64,000 bases of DNA, from NCBI RefSeq assembly GCF_000812565.1, contig NZ_JTAM01000002.1, positions 186,001 to 250,000 of the forward strand, in the 5' to 3' direction. Source of the stretch: Flammeovirga sp. OC4. Its GTDB lineage: Bacteria > Bacteroidota > Bacteroidia > Cytophagales > Flammeovirgaceae. The notes beneath the pieces were generated by a model. The model worked only from the letters and a program-made list of their open reading frames with translations. It ran no database searches and was not told the DNA's origin. Below, piece after piece: positions 45,911 to 54,748 of this stretch. Numbering within the stretch: position 1 is the first letter of the stretch; each line of letters opens with the position of its first letter. A program made the position numbers and the translations under genes.

Positions 45911-47248
45911 ATGAATTTAACCAAATTAAAAATATTGATACTTTCACTGTTCTTGAGTATTCCTTTTATGGTAAAAGCTCAAGACGTGACTACAGTTACT
46001 GCTACTGATGATGAGATAAGTCAAAACTTAGATTTAGAAGTAGTTGCTGCCATTTTTGGTGAATCTAAAGATTTAGAAGATTTCGAGAAAAAACTCAATG
46101 ATCCAGAACAACAAATTTCCAATTTAGATTTGAATGGAGACGGTGAAGTGGATTACCTTAGAGTGGTTGACACTTCAAAGAAAAATACTCACGTTGTTAC
46201 TATTCAAGCGGTAATTGGAAAAGATCAGTACCAAGATGTTGCTGTGATTGATGTTGTAAAAGACGAGAAAGGAGAAACTCAGGTACAAGTGGTGGGAGAT
46301 GTATATATGTATGGTTCAAACTATATTGTTGAACCTGTATACGTACACCGCCCAACAATATATGTGTGGTTTTGGGGACCTTATTACCATCCATGGAGAT
46401 CTCCGTATTATTGGGGTTATTACCCTCCTTATTATAGACCTTGGAGACCATACCCGGTACCTTATTACAGAAGTAATGTAAGGGTAAATGTCAATATTCA
46501 TCATAAACATACTTACCGTCATACAACCGTAAGAAGAAGTAAGCATGGTGCAAAGATGCAGAAGCAGGCAAGAAGAAGAGATTATGCCAAACAGTATCCT
46601 AACAAGTCTTTTGATAAAAGACATAAGGGTATCTCAAATGCGAGTCAATTGAAACAAAGACCTGCTACTTCTGATGTGAAATCTAAACCTCAGACTAAGC
46701 CTGCAACAAAACCAGAGGCAAAGCCAGCTGTAAAGCCTGAGCAAGGAGTTTCTAAAGATAAAAGACCTTCTAACTCAAAGGAAAATGCGTCAAAACCATC
46801 AAATGATAAATCTTTAAAACCTGCTCAACCGAGTTTAAAGGATAAACAAACAGGTCAGGTTTCTACAGGTCAGAAGGTGAATAAGAATTGGAAAACATCA
46901 TCGGATCGTTCAGGGAATAAATCGAAGGTGAAAAATAATAAGGTGTCGGTTCCAACTCAGCGTCCTTCAAATAATAAGAGTAATACAAAGCAGAATACTT
47001 CTAATAAATCGAATTATAATAAACAAAATAAGACAAGAGAGAATAAGTCTTACAATAAGTCTAATTCGAATACAAAACAGAATAAAATGAGACCAACGAC
47101 TTCTCCTAATAATAATATGAACAAGTCGTATAACAGGCCTCAGACAAGACCGGCAACAACCAGACCTGCGACAAGGCCAAGTAATTACAACAATTCTATG
47201 CGACCTTCGCCATCAAGGTCTGCTGCACCCAGTAGATCAAGAAGGTAA
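45911..47248 (+). CDS. Secreted low-complexity protein with EF-hand-like loop
   Basis: 445 residues. Signal peptide (residues 1-24), a conserved N-terminal domain with DLNGDGEVDYL (Asp73, Asn75, Asp77, Asp81: dockerin/EF-hand-like calcium loop), a Trp/Tyr/Pro cluster (YWGYYPPYYRPWRPYPVPYY), a His/Arg-rich stretch, then about 220 residues of Lys/Asn/Ser/Gln/Pro/Thr low complexity. The architecture suggests a cell-surface or matrix protein; the calcium site is inferred from the loop only. A terminator follows. No family recognised. Confidence 0.75.
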   Translation: MNLTKLKILILSLFLSIPFMVKAQDVTTVTATDDEISQNLDLEVVAAIFGESKDLEDFEKKLNDPEQQISNLDLNGDGEVDYLRVVDTSKKNTHVVTIQAVIGKDQYQDVAVIDVVKDEKGETQVQVVGDVYMYGSNYIVEPVYVHRPTIYVWFWGPYYHPWRSPYYWGYYPPYYRPWRPYPVPYYRSNVRVNVNIHHKHTYRHTTVRRSKHGAKMQKQARRRDYAKQYPNKSFDKRHKGISNASQLKQRPATSDVKSKPQTKPATKPEAKPAVKPEQGVSKDKRPSNSKENASKPSNDKSLKPAQPSLKDKQTGQVSTGQKVNKNWKTSSDRSGNKSKVKNNKVSVPTQRPSNNKSNTKQNTSNKSNYNKQNKTRENKSYNKSNSNTKQNKMRPTTSPNNNMNKSYNRPQTRPATTRPATRPSNYNNSMRPSPSRSAAPSRSRR

Positions 47249-47255
47249 GTTGATC

Positions 47256-47286
47256 AAAGGAGATTCGAAAAGGATCTCCTTTTTTA
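47256..47286 (+). terminator. Intrinsic terminator
   Basis: Stem aaaggagat / atctccttt, 9-base loop, T run. Confidence 0.82.
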
Positions 47287-47337
47287 TTTGATAAGCCCGA
47301 TAACAAACAGCATCATAAAATAGTTTCAAAAATTCTA

Positions 47338-47365
47338 TTGAATTTCGATTCGGTTTGTATATTTG
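47338..47365 (+). promoter_or_regulatory. Promoter of the PepSY/TonB-receptor operon
   Basis: TTG at 47338-47340, 17 bases, then TATATTTG at 47358-47365, a full match to TAnnTTTG. It would give a leader of about 23 bases before the first gene. Confidence 0.65.
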
Positions 47366-47392
47366 CACTGCTCTTTAAAATAGCACACCCTA

Positions 47393-47782
47393 ATGATGAA
47401 CAAACTGAACATATCAGTTACATTTTTTCTCGCAACACTCGTATTTATGCAGACGATCTATGGGCCATTGGTCATGATGGACTATCAACTTCGTCAGGAT
47501 TTTTATGCGAATGTTTTGTGCGTGAACAAAAACCGAACAGACCTTCCACAGGTTTGTGGGGGGCGCTGTCAGCTAAAATCCAAATTAGCGAATCAGGCTA
47601 CTTCAGAGTCAAGTAGCAATGAAAACAATCTCAAAGAAGTGGTAGCAGAGCCACTTTCAATCTCTATCTTTTTGTTTTCATTAAAGGGTAATAAGAGAAT
47701 CATTAATCAGTTACCTGATTTAGTGGACGAAAAGGTAGACGGAGACTACATTTCTTCGATATTCCATCCTCCTATCGCATAA
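47393..47782 (+). CDS. Small Cys-motif membrane protein upstream of a TonB receptor
   Basis: 129 residues, first gene of the operon. One N-terminal hydrophobic segment (residues 5-29) followed by LCVNKNRTDLPQVCGGRC, QLKSKL and a polar tail. From memory, Bacteroidota often encode a small protein with a CVNKDKP...CxGKCxLKKxL pattern just upstream of metal-uptake TonB receptors, so the three Cys could bind a metal or a redox partner. The start ATGATG at 47393 gives Met-Met; the second is possible. Role inferred from context. Confidence 0.68.
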   Translation: MMNKLNISVTFFLATLVFMQTIYGPLVMMDYQLRQDFYANVLCVNKNRTDLPQVCGGRCQLKSKLANQATSESSSNENNLKEVVAEPLSISIFLFSLKGNKRIINQLPDLVDEKVDGDYISSIFHPPIA

Positions 47783-48129
47783 TTGCACTTCATTTAACGA
47801 CTCTTTGGACATCAACTTTTTGATGGTAGTATTGTAGTGTCTCAACTTTTGAGGACATCTTCAATACTATCAGAATGTGATTTTATTGGTAAGTATAGCA
47901 GTATTTATGGTAGTTCAGTGGACGTTTTATTTAAACGTTCCTACAGTTCTACAATTAGTCTAGGTTTAGATCAATTGCTATTCAATTTTGAGCCTTATAA
48001 AATCTCTTCAAGTCGTTACACCCAATTTTTTTTACAGATTTCATAACAACCTAATTCTAGGCTATTGATCGTTATTTTTTAATAGCGTTCAAAAGTGATA
48101 GTGGTTCGTTATGTCCAAATTAAAATATA
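47783..48129 (+). promoter_or_regulatory. Structured leader of the TonB-receptor gene
   Basis: 347 bases without a convincing gene. A nested hairpin at 47827-47869 pairs tagtattg with caatacta outside and tgtctcaa with ttgaggaca inside (one bulged base, 3-base loop). A second hairpin, gctatt / aatagc, sits at 48061-48086, 44 bases before the ATG. It could be a metal-responsive leader RNA; a 69-codon frame at 47837-48046 crosses the first hairpin and looks spurious. Confidence 0.35.
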
Positions 48130-50421
48130 ATGAAAAAGCAATTACTAGGTGCTCTACTTTTGATTTTGAGCATCACTTCTCTTCACGCCCAAAATTTAGA
48201 GATTTCGGGTACTATTACAGATCAATTATCGAAAAATCCTTTGGTAGGAGCGGTTATCGTTAATCTTAATACCAACAATTATACAGTCTCAGACGCTAGT
48301 GGTAACTATGAGTTTACAGCGGATGCCTCTGATCAAATTGAATTCAGAATGTTGGGGTATACGACTTATTCTAGCATTGCAAGTGCGTTGAAATCACAAA
48401 TTGCTTTAGCTCAAGATGACTATGTATTGAATCAAGTAGTGGTTTCGGCAAGTAGAGATGCTCAGCAAAGAGAAGAGGCTCCAATGGCCATTACTTCTAT
48501 TGGTACCACAATGTTGGAAGAAACAAAACCTCAGTCTTTGGAACAAGTCATCAATAAGGTTCCTGGTGTTATGATGGCAGACCTTGGAAGTGAACAGCAC
48601 ATGATGGCTATTCGTCAGCCGATCTCTACCAAAAGTTTGTTTTTATATATGGAAGATGGTTTACCAATTCGCCCTACAGGTGTTTTTAATCACAATGCCT
48701 TAAATGAAATCAATATGACGATGGCTCAAAACATTGAGGTCATCAGAGGTCCTGCTTCTGCATTGTATGGTTCTGAAGCCATTGGTGGAGCGATCAATTT
48801 TATCACAAAAACACCTTCATTGGTTCCTACGGCTAAAGTACAACTGAGGGGAGATTCTTATGGTTATAAAAGAGTAGACGCCGTAGTGGAAGGAACAACA
48901 GAAAACGGAAAGTTAGGCGTAAGTGTAGGAGGTTACTCCGCAATGAGAGAAAACGGTTATTTAGATCATAGTGATTTTAACAAATCAATTATTACAGCAG
49001 TACTTACTTATCAAGTGAATGAAAGTTTGAAATTGACTTCTAATACAACCTATATGAAGTATCAATCAGATATGGGTTCATCTTTAGATAGTACTTCTTT
49101 TTACGATAAAGACTTTACTTCATTGCATAACTTCACAAAGAGAGAAATTGAATTATGGCGATCAACTTTTACGGTGGATAAAAAGTGGAGTGAAAACAGT
49201 AAAACAGTAGCTAAAGCATTTTTCCGTACAAACACATTAGGCCAAATTCCAAGTTATAGAATCAGAAATGATTGGACGAACCCAAGTGTAGCGAAAGGCG
49301 AAGTCAATGAAAGCTCGCTTCAGAGTTATGGTGCAGTGATTCAACACAATCAAAATATTCCTTCATTAAGAACAACTTTGAGAGTGGGAGCAAGTGTGGA
49401 TTATAGCCCGACTGCTTTTTGGGCTAATTACATTGATGTGGAAAGAGATGAGAATGGCCGATATGTAGGGTATACATCTACAGATTCTGTATTGACAGAT
49501 TATGAAACCAACTTATTGAATACTGGTCTTTATGCACAAGTAGAAGTAAACCCTATAGATAGGTTATTCATCACAGCGGGTATTCGTTCAGATCACTTTA
49601 AATATGATTATAAAAACAATTTGGGTGAGGATGCTTTCTCAGGAGCACCAAATTCAGTAGACTATTTTAGCGCCATCACTCCACGAGTAGGGGCCACTTA
49701 TACAATGTTGAACGGTTTAGGTTTTTATGCAAACTACAGTGTAGGTTTTATGCCTCCTCAAGTATCAGAGTTATATAGAGGAACAAAAGTACCAAGTTTA
49801 GAGCCATCAAGATACAATAACTTTGAGGTAGGTTCATGGTACTCTTTACCAAAAGGTTTAGGTTATTTAGAATTGGCTTATTACAACATGAAAGGTGAAA
49901 ATGAAATCGTTTCAGTTTTACAAGACGATGGCTCTTATAACAATGAAAATGCAGGTTCAACCAATCATGAGGGAGTAGAAATGGCATTGCATTTTAAGCC
50001 TATTTCTCAAGTATTTGTAAGAATTGGAGGTACTTATGCAAGCCATACTTTTGATCAATTCAATACAGGAAGTGAGGATTTCTCAGGAAATACAATGGCC
50101 AATGCTCCCAATTGGGTTTCAAATATGGAATTGACTTATAAGCCTAAATTCTTGAAAGGTTTTAGAACATCATTGGAATTCCAAAAAGTTGGAGATTACT
50201 ACATGGATAATCAAAATACAAAGAAGTATGAAGGCTACCATGTGTTTAACCTTCGTTTTGGTTATCAGTTTAAAGGATTTGATACTTGGTTAAACATCAT
50301 GAACTTAACAGATGAGCTTTATGCTACTAGAGTATCTAGGTCTTCATGGGGAGAAAACTATAATCTAGGTGCCCCTCGCACCATTCAATTAGGTATCGGA
50401 TATACAATCAGTAAAAAATAA
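48130..50421 (+). CDS. TonB-dependent receptor (siderophore/metal type)
   Basis: 763-residue outer-membrane receptor. Signal peptide MKKQLLGALLLILSITSLHA, a carboxypeptidase-regulatory-like domain (residues 22-95, GTITDQLSKNPLVGAV), a plug (VVVSASRDAQQREEAPMAIT, VIRGPASALYGSEAIGGAIN) and a barrel ending IQLGIGYTIS. The plug and layout are those of siderophore/vitamin receptors rather than the TonB-Xanth-Caul type. The PepSY membrane protein gene starts at the next base after the stop, which points to iron or copper uptake. Substrate not determinable. Confidence 0.92.
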   Translation: MKKQLLGALLLILSITSLHAQNLEISGTITDQLSKNPLVGAVIVNLNTNNYTVSDASGNYEFTADASDQIEFRMLGYTTYSSIASALKSQIALAQDDYVLNQVVVSASRDAQQREEAPMAITSIGTTMLEETKPQSLEQVINKVPGVMMADLGSEQHMMAIRQPISTKSLFLYMEDGLPIRPTGVFNHNALNEINMTMAQNIEVIRGPASALYGSEAIGGAINFITKTPSLVPTAKVQLRGDSYGYKRVDAVVEGTTENGKLGVSVGGYSAMRENGYLDHSDFNKSIITAVLTYQVNESLKLTSNTTYMKYQSDMGSSLDSTSFYDKDFTSLHNFTKREIELWRSTFTVDKKWSENSKTVAKAFFRTNTLGQIPSYRIRNDWTNPSVAKGEVNESSLQSYGAVIQHNQNIPSLRTTLRVGASVDYSPTAFWANYIDVERDENGRYVGYTSTDSVLTDYETNLLNTGLYAQVEVNPIDRLFITAGIRSDHFKYDYKNNLGEDAFSGAPNSVDYFSAITPRVGATYTMLNGLGFYANYSVGFMPPQVSELYRGTKVPSLEPSRYNNFEVGSWYSLPKGLGYLELAYYNMKGENEIVSVLQDDGSYNNENAGSTNHEGVEMALHFKPISQVFVRIGGTYASHTFDQFNTGSEDFSGNTMANAPNWVSNMELTYKPKFLKGFRTSLEFQKVGDYYMDNQNTKKYEGYHVFNLRFGYQFKGFDTWLNIMNLTDELYATRVSRSSWGENYNLGAPRTIQLGIGYTISKK

Positions 50422-51849
50422 ATGAATATCTATAAAATTCATAGGCAGCTTAGTCTAATAGCTTTATTGCCTGTATTGGCTTGGACACTGAGTGGTGTGA
50501 TGCACCCTTTGATGTCAAACTTTAAACCAAAAGTTAATCAAAGACTTTCAGTCAATAAAGAAGTAAAGTCAACAAGCCAATTTGATTTATCGGTCGATTC
50601 AATTTTGAAAATGAACCACTGGGAAGACATAAAGTCTTTCCGGTTGGTGACCATTGATTCTTCCATTTATTACCAATTCAAAAGAGAAGAAGGCAATATT
50701 TATATTAATGCCAAAACGGGCGATAAACTTAAGGGCGGAGATATTGAATATGCAACTTACTTGGCAGGGTTGTATTCGGGAGAGCAAAGTCAGAAAATAA
50801 GTGATATTTCAGTTCAAAATGAATTCTCTAATGAGTATGTGAAGATTGCAAGAATACTTCCTGTTTATAAGGTGCAGTACGAAAGAATGGATGGTTTAAG
50901 GGTATTTATAGATGTGAATACGGACAGGATGACCTATGCAACAAATACCATTAGAAGTACTTTTCAACGTGTTTTCCTTTGGGCACACAGTTGGACATTC
51001 TTAGATTTCAATACTACCTTCCGTTTACTTGTACTTGGATTCTTTATTACTATTTCGTTTTTAGCAGGAGTGACGGGTATTTTGGTTTATACGAAGTACA
51101 GAAAAACCTATCAACGTCAGCAGCAATCAAAAGTGCCATGGCAAAGAAGGTTGCATAGAACCTTAGGAATTGGACTTTCATTTACATTATTACTTTTCGC
51201 TTTGAGTGCTTTTATGCATATGTTGCCAAAGTATACAGCTTTGGATAAAACGAGTTATGCATCTTCTTATTCCTTCTCTCAAGAAGATATGATTTTTGAT
51301 TTAGATACCATGAGGGGTGATTGGATAAATTACCAACCTGTAATAATTGATGGTATAAACTATTATCAATTTCACTTTAAAGAGGGTAGAAGTGTCACAA
51401 AACGATATTTTCATACAGTTTCCGGAGAAGAATTGATCAAAGGAGATAGTATTTATGCTGTTCAATTAGCCAAGCAATACAGTGGTTTATCTTCCGTTAA
51501 AAACATTACAGAAGTGAATAAATTTGCCAATGAATATGGTTTTATCAATAAATTACTGCCTGTTCAGAAAGTACAGTTTGAAGGTGAGGGGAACCCTAGG
51601 TGGTACATTGATACAGCCACAACCTATGTAGGAGCGATCATTGAAGATAAAGCAGCTTTTTCAGGTTTTATCTTTGCTTATTTCCATAAGTATCATATGT
51701 TTGATTTCTTAGGTAAAGAAGCACGAGATACCATCATGTCTTTATTTGCTTTAGGCAATTTCTTAGTGAGTTTTTTAGGTCTGTTGATGTACATCAATCA
51801 GAAAAAAGCAGTGAAGAAGAGAAAGAAAACGAAGGAATTAGTGTATTAA
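50422..51849 (+). CDS. PepSY-domain inner-membrane protein
   Basis: 475 residues with four predicted helices (about 9-30, 196-222, 240-265, 435-455) and PepSY-type periplasmic domains. It begins YKIHRQLSLIALLPVLAWTL, the PepSY-associated signature. Such proteins beside TonB receptors reduce or release iron from siderophores (known for FhuF-like/PepSY systems), so it may be the ferric reductase step. It abuts the receptor gene directly. Confidence 0.85.
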   Translation: MNIYKIHRQLSLIALLPVLAWTLSGVMHPLMSNFKPKVNQRLSVNKEVKSTSQFDLSVDSILKMNHWEDIKSFRLVTIDSSIYYQFKREEGNIYINAKTGDKLKGGDIEYATYLAGLYSGEQSQKISDISVQNEFSNEYVKIARILPVYKVQYERMDGLRVFIDVNTDRMTYATNTIRSTFQRVFLWAHSWTFLDFNTTFRLLVLGFFITISFLAGVTGILVYTKYRKTYQRQQQSKVPWQRRLHRTLGIGLSFTLLLFALSAFMHMLPKYTALDKTSYASSYSFSQEDMIFDLDTMRGDWINYQPVIIDGINYYQFHFKEGRSVTKRYFHTVSGEELIKGDSIYAVQLAKQYSGLSSVKNITEVNKFANEYGFINKLLPVQKVQFEGEGNPRWYIDTATTYVGAIIEDKAAFSGFIFAYFHKYHMFDFLGKEARDTIMSLFALGNFLVSFLGLLMYINQKKAVKKRKKTKELVY

Positions 51850-51873
51850 GTAAATTGAATATTTACGGTCTTT

Positions 51874-51956
51874 AGAAATCAGGAGATTTCTGATGATTTA
51901 TAGGACACGAATGACGCTTTCGCTTAACATTCGCGCCAATGGGTTATAATCAGAAA
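51874..51956 (+). other. Mutually exclusive hairpins after the operon
   Basis: The segment at 51885-51894 can pair with agaaatc at 51874-51880 or with atcagaaa at 51949-51956. The second option also encloses cgaatg / cattcg (51908-51913 / 51928-51933). No T run follows. It could be a terminator-antiterminator-like or degradation-protecting structure at the end of the PepSY transcript. Confidence 0.35.
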
Positions 51957-51983
51957 CTGAAAAATGAGATGTCTTCCCAAAAG

Positions 51984-52003
51984 CCCATAATTTCAATTAT
52001 GGG
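51984..52003. other. Short perfect hairpin
   Basis: cccataatt / aattatggg with a 2-base centre; no T run on either strand. Probably part of the transcript-end region of the PepSY operon. Confidence 0.45.
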
Positions 52004-52011
52004 TCTACGAA

Positions 52012-52047
52012 TAAAAAAGCCACATTAAACAATCGTTTAGTGTGGCT
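52012..52047 (-). terminator. Terminator of the beta-barrel gene
   Basis: Minus-strand stem gccacactaaac / gtttaatgtggc (one G-U) followed by six T, 28 bases after the stop of the gene at 52075. Confidence 0.88.
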
Positions 52048-52074
52048 AATATATTTAGACTATATGTGGATTTT

Positions 52075-52656
52075 TTACCAAATGAAATACCCAAGACTAA
52101 CCATAAACTGTTGTGATTTTAAAGACACATCATTGTTGGAAACGAGGTTAGCACTTTGTTGGTATTTGGCATCAATCGTAAATTTTTTGATGTCAACACC
52201 CACACCGATTTGCCATCCTAAACCGAATTTCTCAGGGTCCAAGTTCGGGTCTAAATCACTGAAGTTGTCAATCACTACTTGTTGAGCAACTACACCACCA
52301 AAGGCTCTAGCATTGATACCGCCGATTCCTAATTTACCTCCAAGCAAAACAGGAAGTTCTACACGATTAAGCACAAGATCTTGTGATTGCTCACCCCTCT
52401 CAAAAGTACCTCCTGTATTGGTGTAATTTAGTTCAGTTTGAAGGTAAAGTGGAACTACAGGAAGATTGGCTCTCAACATCATACCACCTTCCCAAGATTG
52501 TCTAGTATCATCAGAGTATCCCGAAAGATTGTGTGAGAAGCCTGACATACCTGCAGTGGCTTTTACGCCGAAGTTGAATGTTTTGTCTTGAGCGAATACT
52601 GTTGCGGATGTCATTACAAATAAATTGATAATGATAAATAAAATTGATTTTTTCAT
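52075..52656 (-). CDS. Small outer-membrane beta-barrel protein, paralogue of 2059-2640
   Basis: 193 residues, signal peptide ending near ATVFAQ. It matches the protein encoded at 2059-2640 in length and landmarks (FNFGVKATAG, GWQIGVGVDIKKFTIDAKY, SLGYF at the C-terminus). It is divergent from nothing and stands alone between terminators, next to the LytTR pair. It may be a target of that system, which is inference from position only. Confidence 0.8.
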   Translation of the reverse strand: MKKSILFIIINLFVMTSATVFAQDKTFNFGVKATAGMSGFSHNLSGYSDDTRQSWEGGMMLRANLPVVPLYLQTELNYTNTGGTFERGEQSQDLVLNRVELPVLLGGKLGIGGINARAFGGVVAQQVVIDNFSDLDPNLDPEKFGLGWQIGVGVDIKKFTIDAKYQQSANLVSNNDVSLKSQQFMVSLGYFIW

Positions 52657-52747
52657 GATTATATGAAAGTATGATAATAATTAAATATGTATAAAAATAT
52701 ATAATACCCCTCTGTTTTTGAAGGTGAAATGTATTACAATTAATAGT

Positions 52748-53503
52748 TTATTGATCCAGCCAATCTTTAAAGTCTTTTACTCGGTCCCTACTCACAATGA
52801 GGTCCTCTAAAGGAGCAGGTACGGTTTCTATTTGAAGTCTAGAATTAAACCAAGTATTAATTTTAGAAATGGCCTCTACATTGATAATGTATTTTCTATT
52901 GACTCTAAAAAACTGACTAGGATCTAGTTGAGATTCTAGTAGTGAAATGCTTTTATCGGTAGGGTACTTTTTCTCATCATATAGATGTAGAAAAGTTAGT
53001 CCTTCATCAAAACGAATAAATGCGATTTCGTGGGCTTGAATCGTTTTGAATTGTTCACCAATAGAAACTAAAAAGCGTTTTTTGATTCTTTTTTCACTAC
53101 TATCCTTCACTTCTTTCATGGATGATTCGGATGATGTGATAAAGAGATCTCCATAAAGTGCAAACTTGTCCAGTACTCTTTTGATATCATCAAAATCATA
53201 AGGTTTGACGATGTAGTCGATACTGTTGAGCTGGAATGAATCCAAAGCATATTCACTAAAAGCGGTGGTAAAAATCAATGGAGATTTTACTTTTACACTT
53301 TTATAAATATCAAAGCAATTTCCATCACTCAGGGCTATATCTTGAAAGATTAAATCTGGTGGATTATTCTCTGCAAACCATTCAATACTGTCTTCCACCG
53401 ATGATAAAATATCAACGATTTCAAATGCGGGGTTGTACTTCTGAATGAGTTTCGCTAAATAATTAGCAGTAGGAAGTTCGTCTTCAATGATTAAAATTCT
53501 CAT
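52748..53503 (-). CDS. LytTR-family response regulator
   Basis: 251 residues: an N-terminal receiver domain with phosphorylated Asp55 (LIFQDIALSDG), acidic pocket near IIEDE and conserved Lys in VKPYDFDDI, and a C-terminal LytTR DNA-binding domain (FRVNRKYIINVEAISKI). The start is ATG 53503; a TTG at 53509 is not needed. Its first bases overlap the stop of the LytS kinase gene, so the pair is cotranslated. LytTR regulators often bind imperfect direct repeats upstream of targets. Confidence 0.92.
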   Translation of the reverse strand: MRILIIEDELPTANYLAKLIQKYNPAFEIVDILSSVEDSIEWFAENNPPDLIFQDIALSDGNCFDIYKSVKVKSPLIFTTAFSEYALDSFQLNSIDYIVKPYDFDDIKRVLDKFALYGDLFITSSESSMKEVKDSSEKRIKKRFLVSIGEQFKTIQAHEIAFIRFDEGLTFLHLYDEKKYPTDKSISLLESQLDPSQFFRVNRKYIINVEAISKINTWFNSRLQIETVPAPLEDLIVSRDRVKDFKDWLDQ

Positions 53504-54545
53504 GATCAATAGTAGATAAAGCAGGTAAACTTACTTTGAAAGTGTCTTGATTTTTTTCGATGATTATATTTTTACCAGCAATGAGTTGATATCTTTTATT
53601 GATATTAGAAAGTCCCATCCCGGTAGAAATTTCTTCCGCTTCTTTTTTATCATAATTGTTGGTGACAATGATAAGGTTTTCTTTTAAGGCAATGGTAATA
53701 CAGAGTGGCTTTTTCTGAGAAAGTTTATTGTGCTTTACAGCGTTCTCCACTAATACTTGAATACTTGCCGGAGGAATCATAATTGTTTCAATAACGTTTG
53801 GATCTATATCATTTTGAAGTTGAATTGCTTCCCCAAAACGTGTTTTCAACAGAAAGAAATAGTCTTCCACTACTTTTAGCTCTTCTTCCAAAGAAACCAA
53901 GACTCTTTTATTTTGCTCTATAATATAGCGTAATGTTTTTGATAGTTTGATAATAAATTCAGAGGCTAAATTCTGATCAGTATGTACAATACTAGAAAGC
54001 ACACTAAGGCTATTAAATAAGAAGTGAGGCTCAATTTGTGCTTTTAGTGCTATATACTGAGACTTGAACATTTCCTTTTCTAGTTGCTCTACATTCACCT
54101 CTTTTTCTTTTAATTGAAAGATCTTCTGAACGTAGGCATAAACTGTAAAAATTAATAAATAGATGATACAAAGTGCTACGGAAAGCTCGGGATTGTAAAA
54201 TGGAATCTCTTCCCATAAATCCCCATTTTGAAAGAGGTAAGTATCTCCAAGCATATAAATTACTGTAGAGGAAAGGCCACAGTAAATACCGATCAGAACG
54301 TTGATTGTTACAATTGAGATGGTATTGAGATGACTAATTTTCTTTTGAATATATTCAGAGGCATACCAAATCGTAAGCCAGTAGGTGACAAAGGTAAATG
54401 TGAAAATCATTCCTCTAAATGTCAGTGGAAATACTCCACCAAAGCTATAATCAAAAGCTTTGATAAATAATTGCAATAAATAAACGACAATGAGTCGCAG
54501 TGCAAAACTGAATTTGGTGGATGAATTTGTATACGTTTTTGACAT
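53484..54545 (-). CDS. LytS-type sensor histidine kinase
   Basis: 353 residues from the ATG at 54545; an upstream frame to 54581 is ruled out by a -7 box at 54568-54575. Several N-terminal membrane helices (about residues 10-150) are followed by the His-kinase domain of the LytS class: LKAQIEPHFLFNSLSVLSSI (phosphorylated His), then the ATPase part with IMIPPASIQVLVENAVKHNK and STGMGLSNINKRY. It senses through its membrane part and signals to the LytTR regulator encoded downstream. Confidence 0.9.
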   Translation of the reverse strand: MSKTYTNSSTKFSFALRLIVVYLLQLFIKAFDYSFGGVFPLTFRGMIFTFTFVTYWLTIWYASEYIQKKISHLNTISIVTINVLIGIYCGLSSTVIYMLGDTYLFQNGDLWEEIPFYNPELSVALCIIYLLIFTVYAYVQKIFQLKEKEVNVEQLEKEMFKSQYIALKAQIEPHFLFNSLSVLSSIVHTDQNLASEFIIKLSKTLRYIIEQNKRVLVSLEEELKVVEDYFFLLKTRFGEAIQLQNDIDPNVIETIMIPPASIQVLVENAVKHNKLSQKKPLCITIALKENLIIVTNNYDKKEAEEISTGMGLSNINKRYQLIAGKNIIIEKNQDTFKVSLPALSTIDHENFNH

Positions 54546-54567
54546 AAGAATTTCAATTTTTATACTA

Positions 54568-54575
54568 CAAATATA
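54568..54575 (-). promoter_or_regulatory. -7 box of the LytS/LytTR operon
   Basis: Minus-strand TATATTTG, full match to TAnnTTTG, about 22 bases upstream of the chosen kinase start. No -33 TTG at normal spacing was found. Confidence 0.45.
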
Positions 54576-54680
54576 CGTCAATGTAAAACTTAACTGTCCA
54601 TTACTTCTTGTGAGTTGTCATATTATTGATTGAACCGTAGAGGAGGAGAGTTAAGTTGTATTAGCTTCTTTTTCAGACGT

Positions 54681-54696
54681 TTCAAGCATGCTTGAA
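54681..54696. promoter_or_regulatory. Perfect 16-bp palindrome
   Basis: ttcaagcatgcttgaa reads the same on both strands, 52 bases before the LVIVD lipoprotein start and in the divergent region shared with the LytS gene. A dimeric regulator could bind it. The LytTR class usually prefers direct repeats, so another regulator is possible. Confidence 0.5.
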
Positions 54697-54748
54697 CTAT
54701 ATCAAGTAACTATTCTCTTTTTTAATCACGCTCTTAGCAAACTAAATT

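Noticed and set aside
47837-48046. A 69-codon frame inside the TonB-receptor leader
   Set aside because: It begins within a nested hairpin and shows no family features; the leader looks regulatory.
51901-51950. Resemblance to an integron attC recombination site
   Set aside because: Only one half matches the RYYYAAC consensus and there is no integrase or cassette gene in the window.
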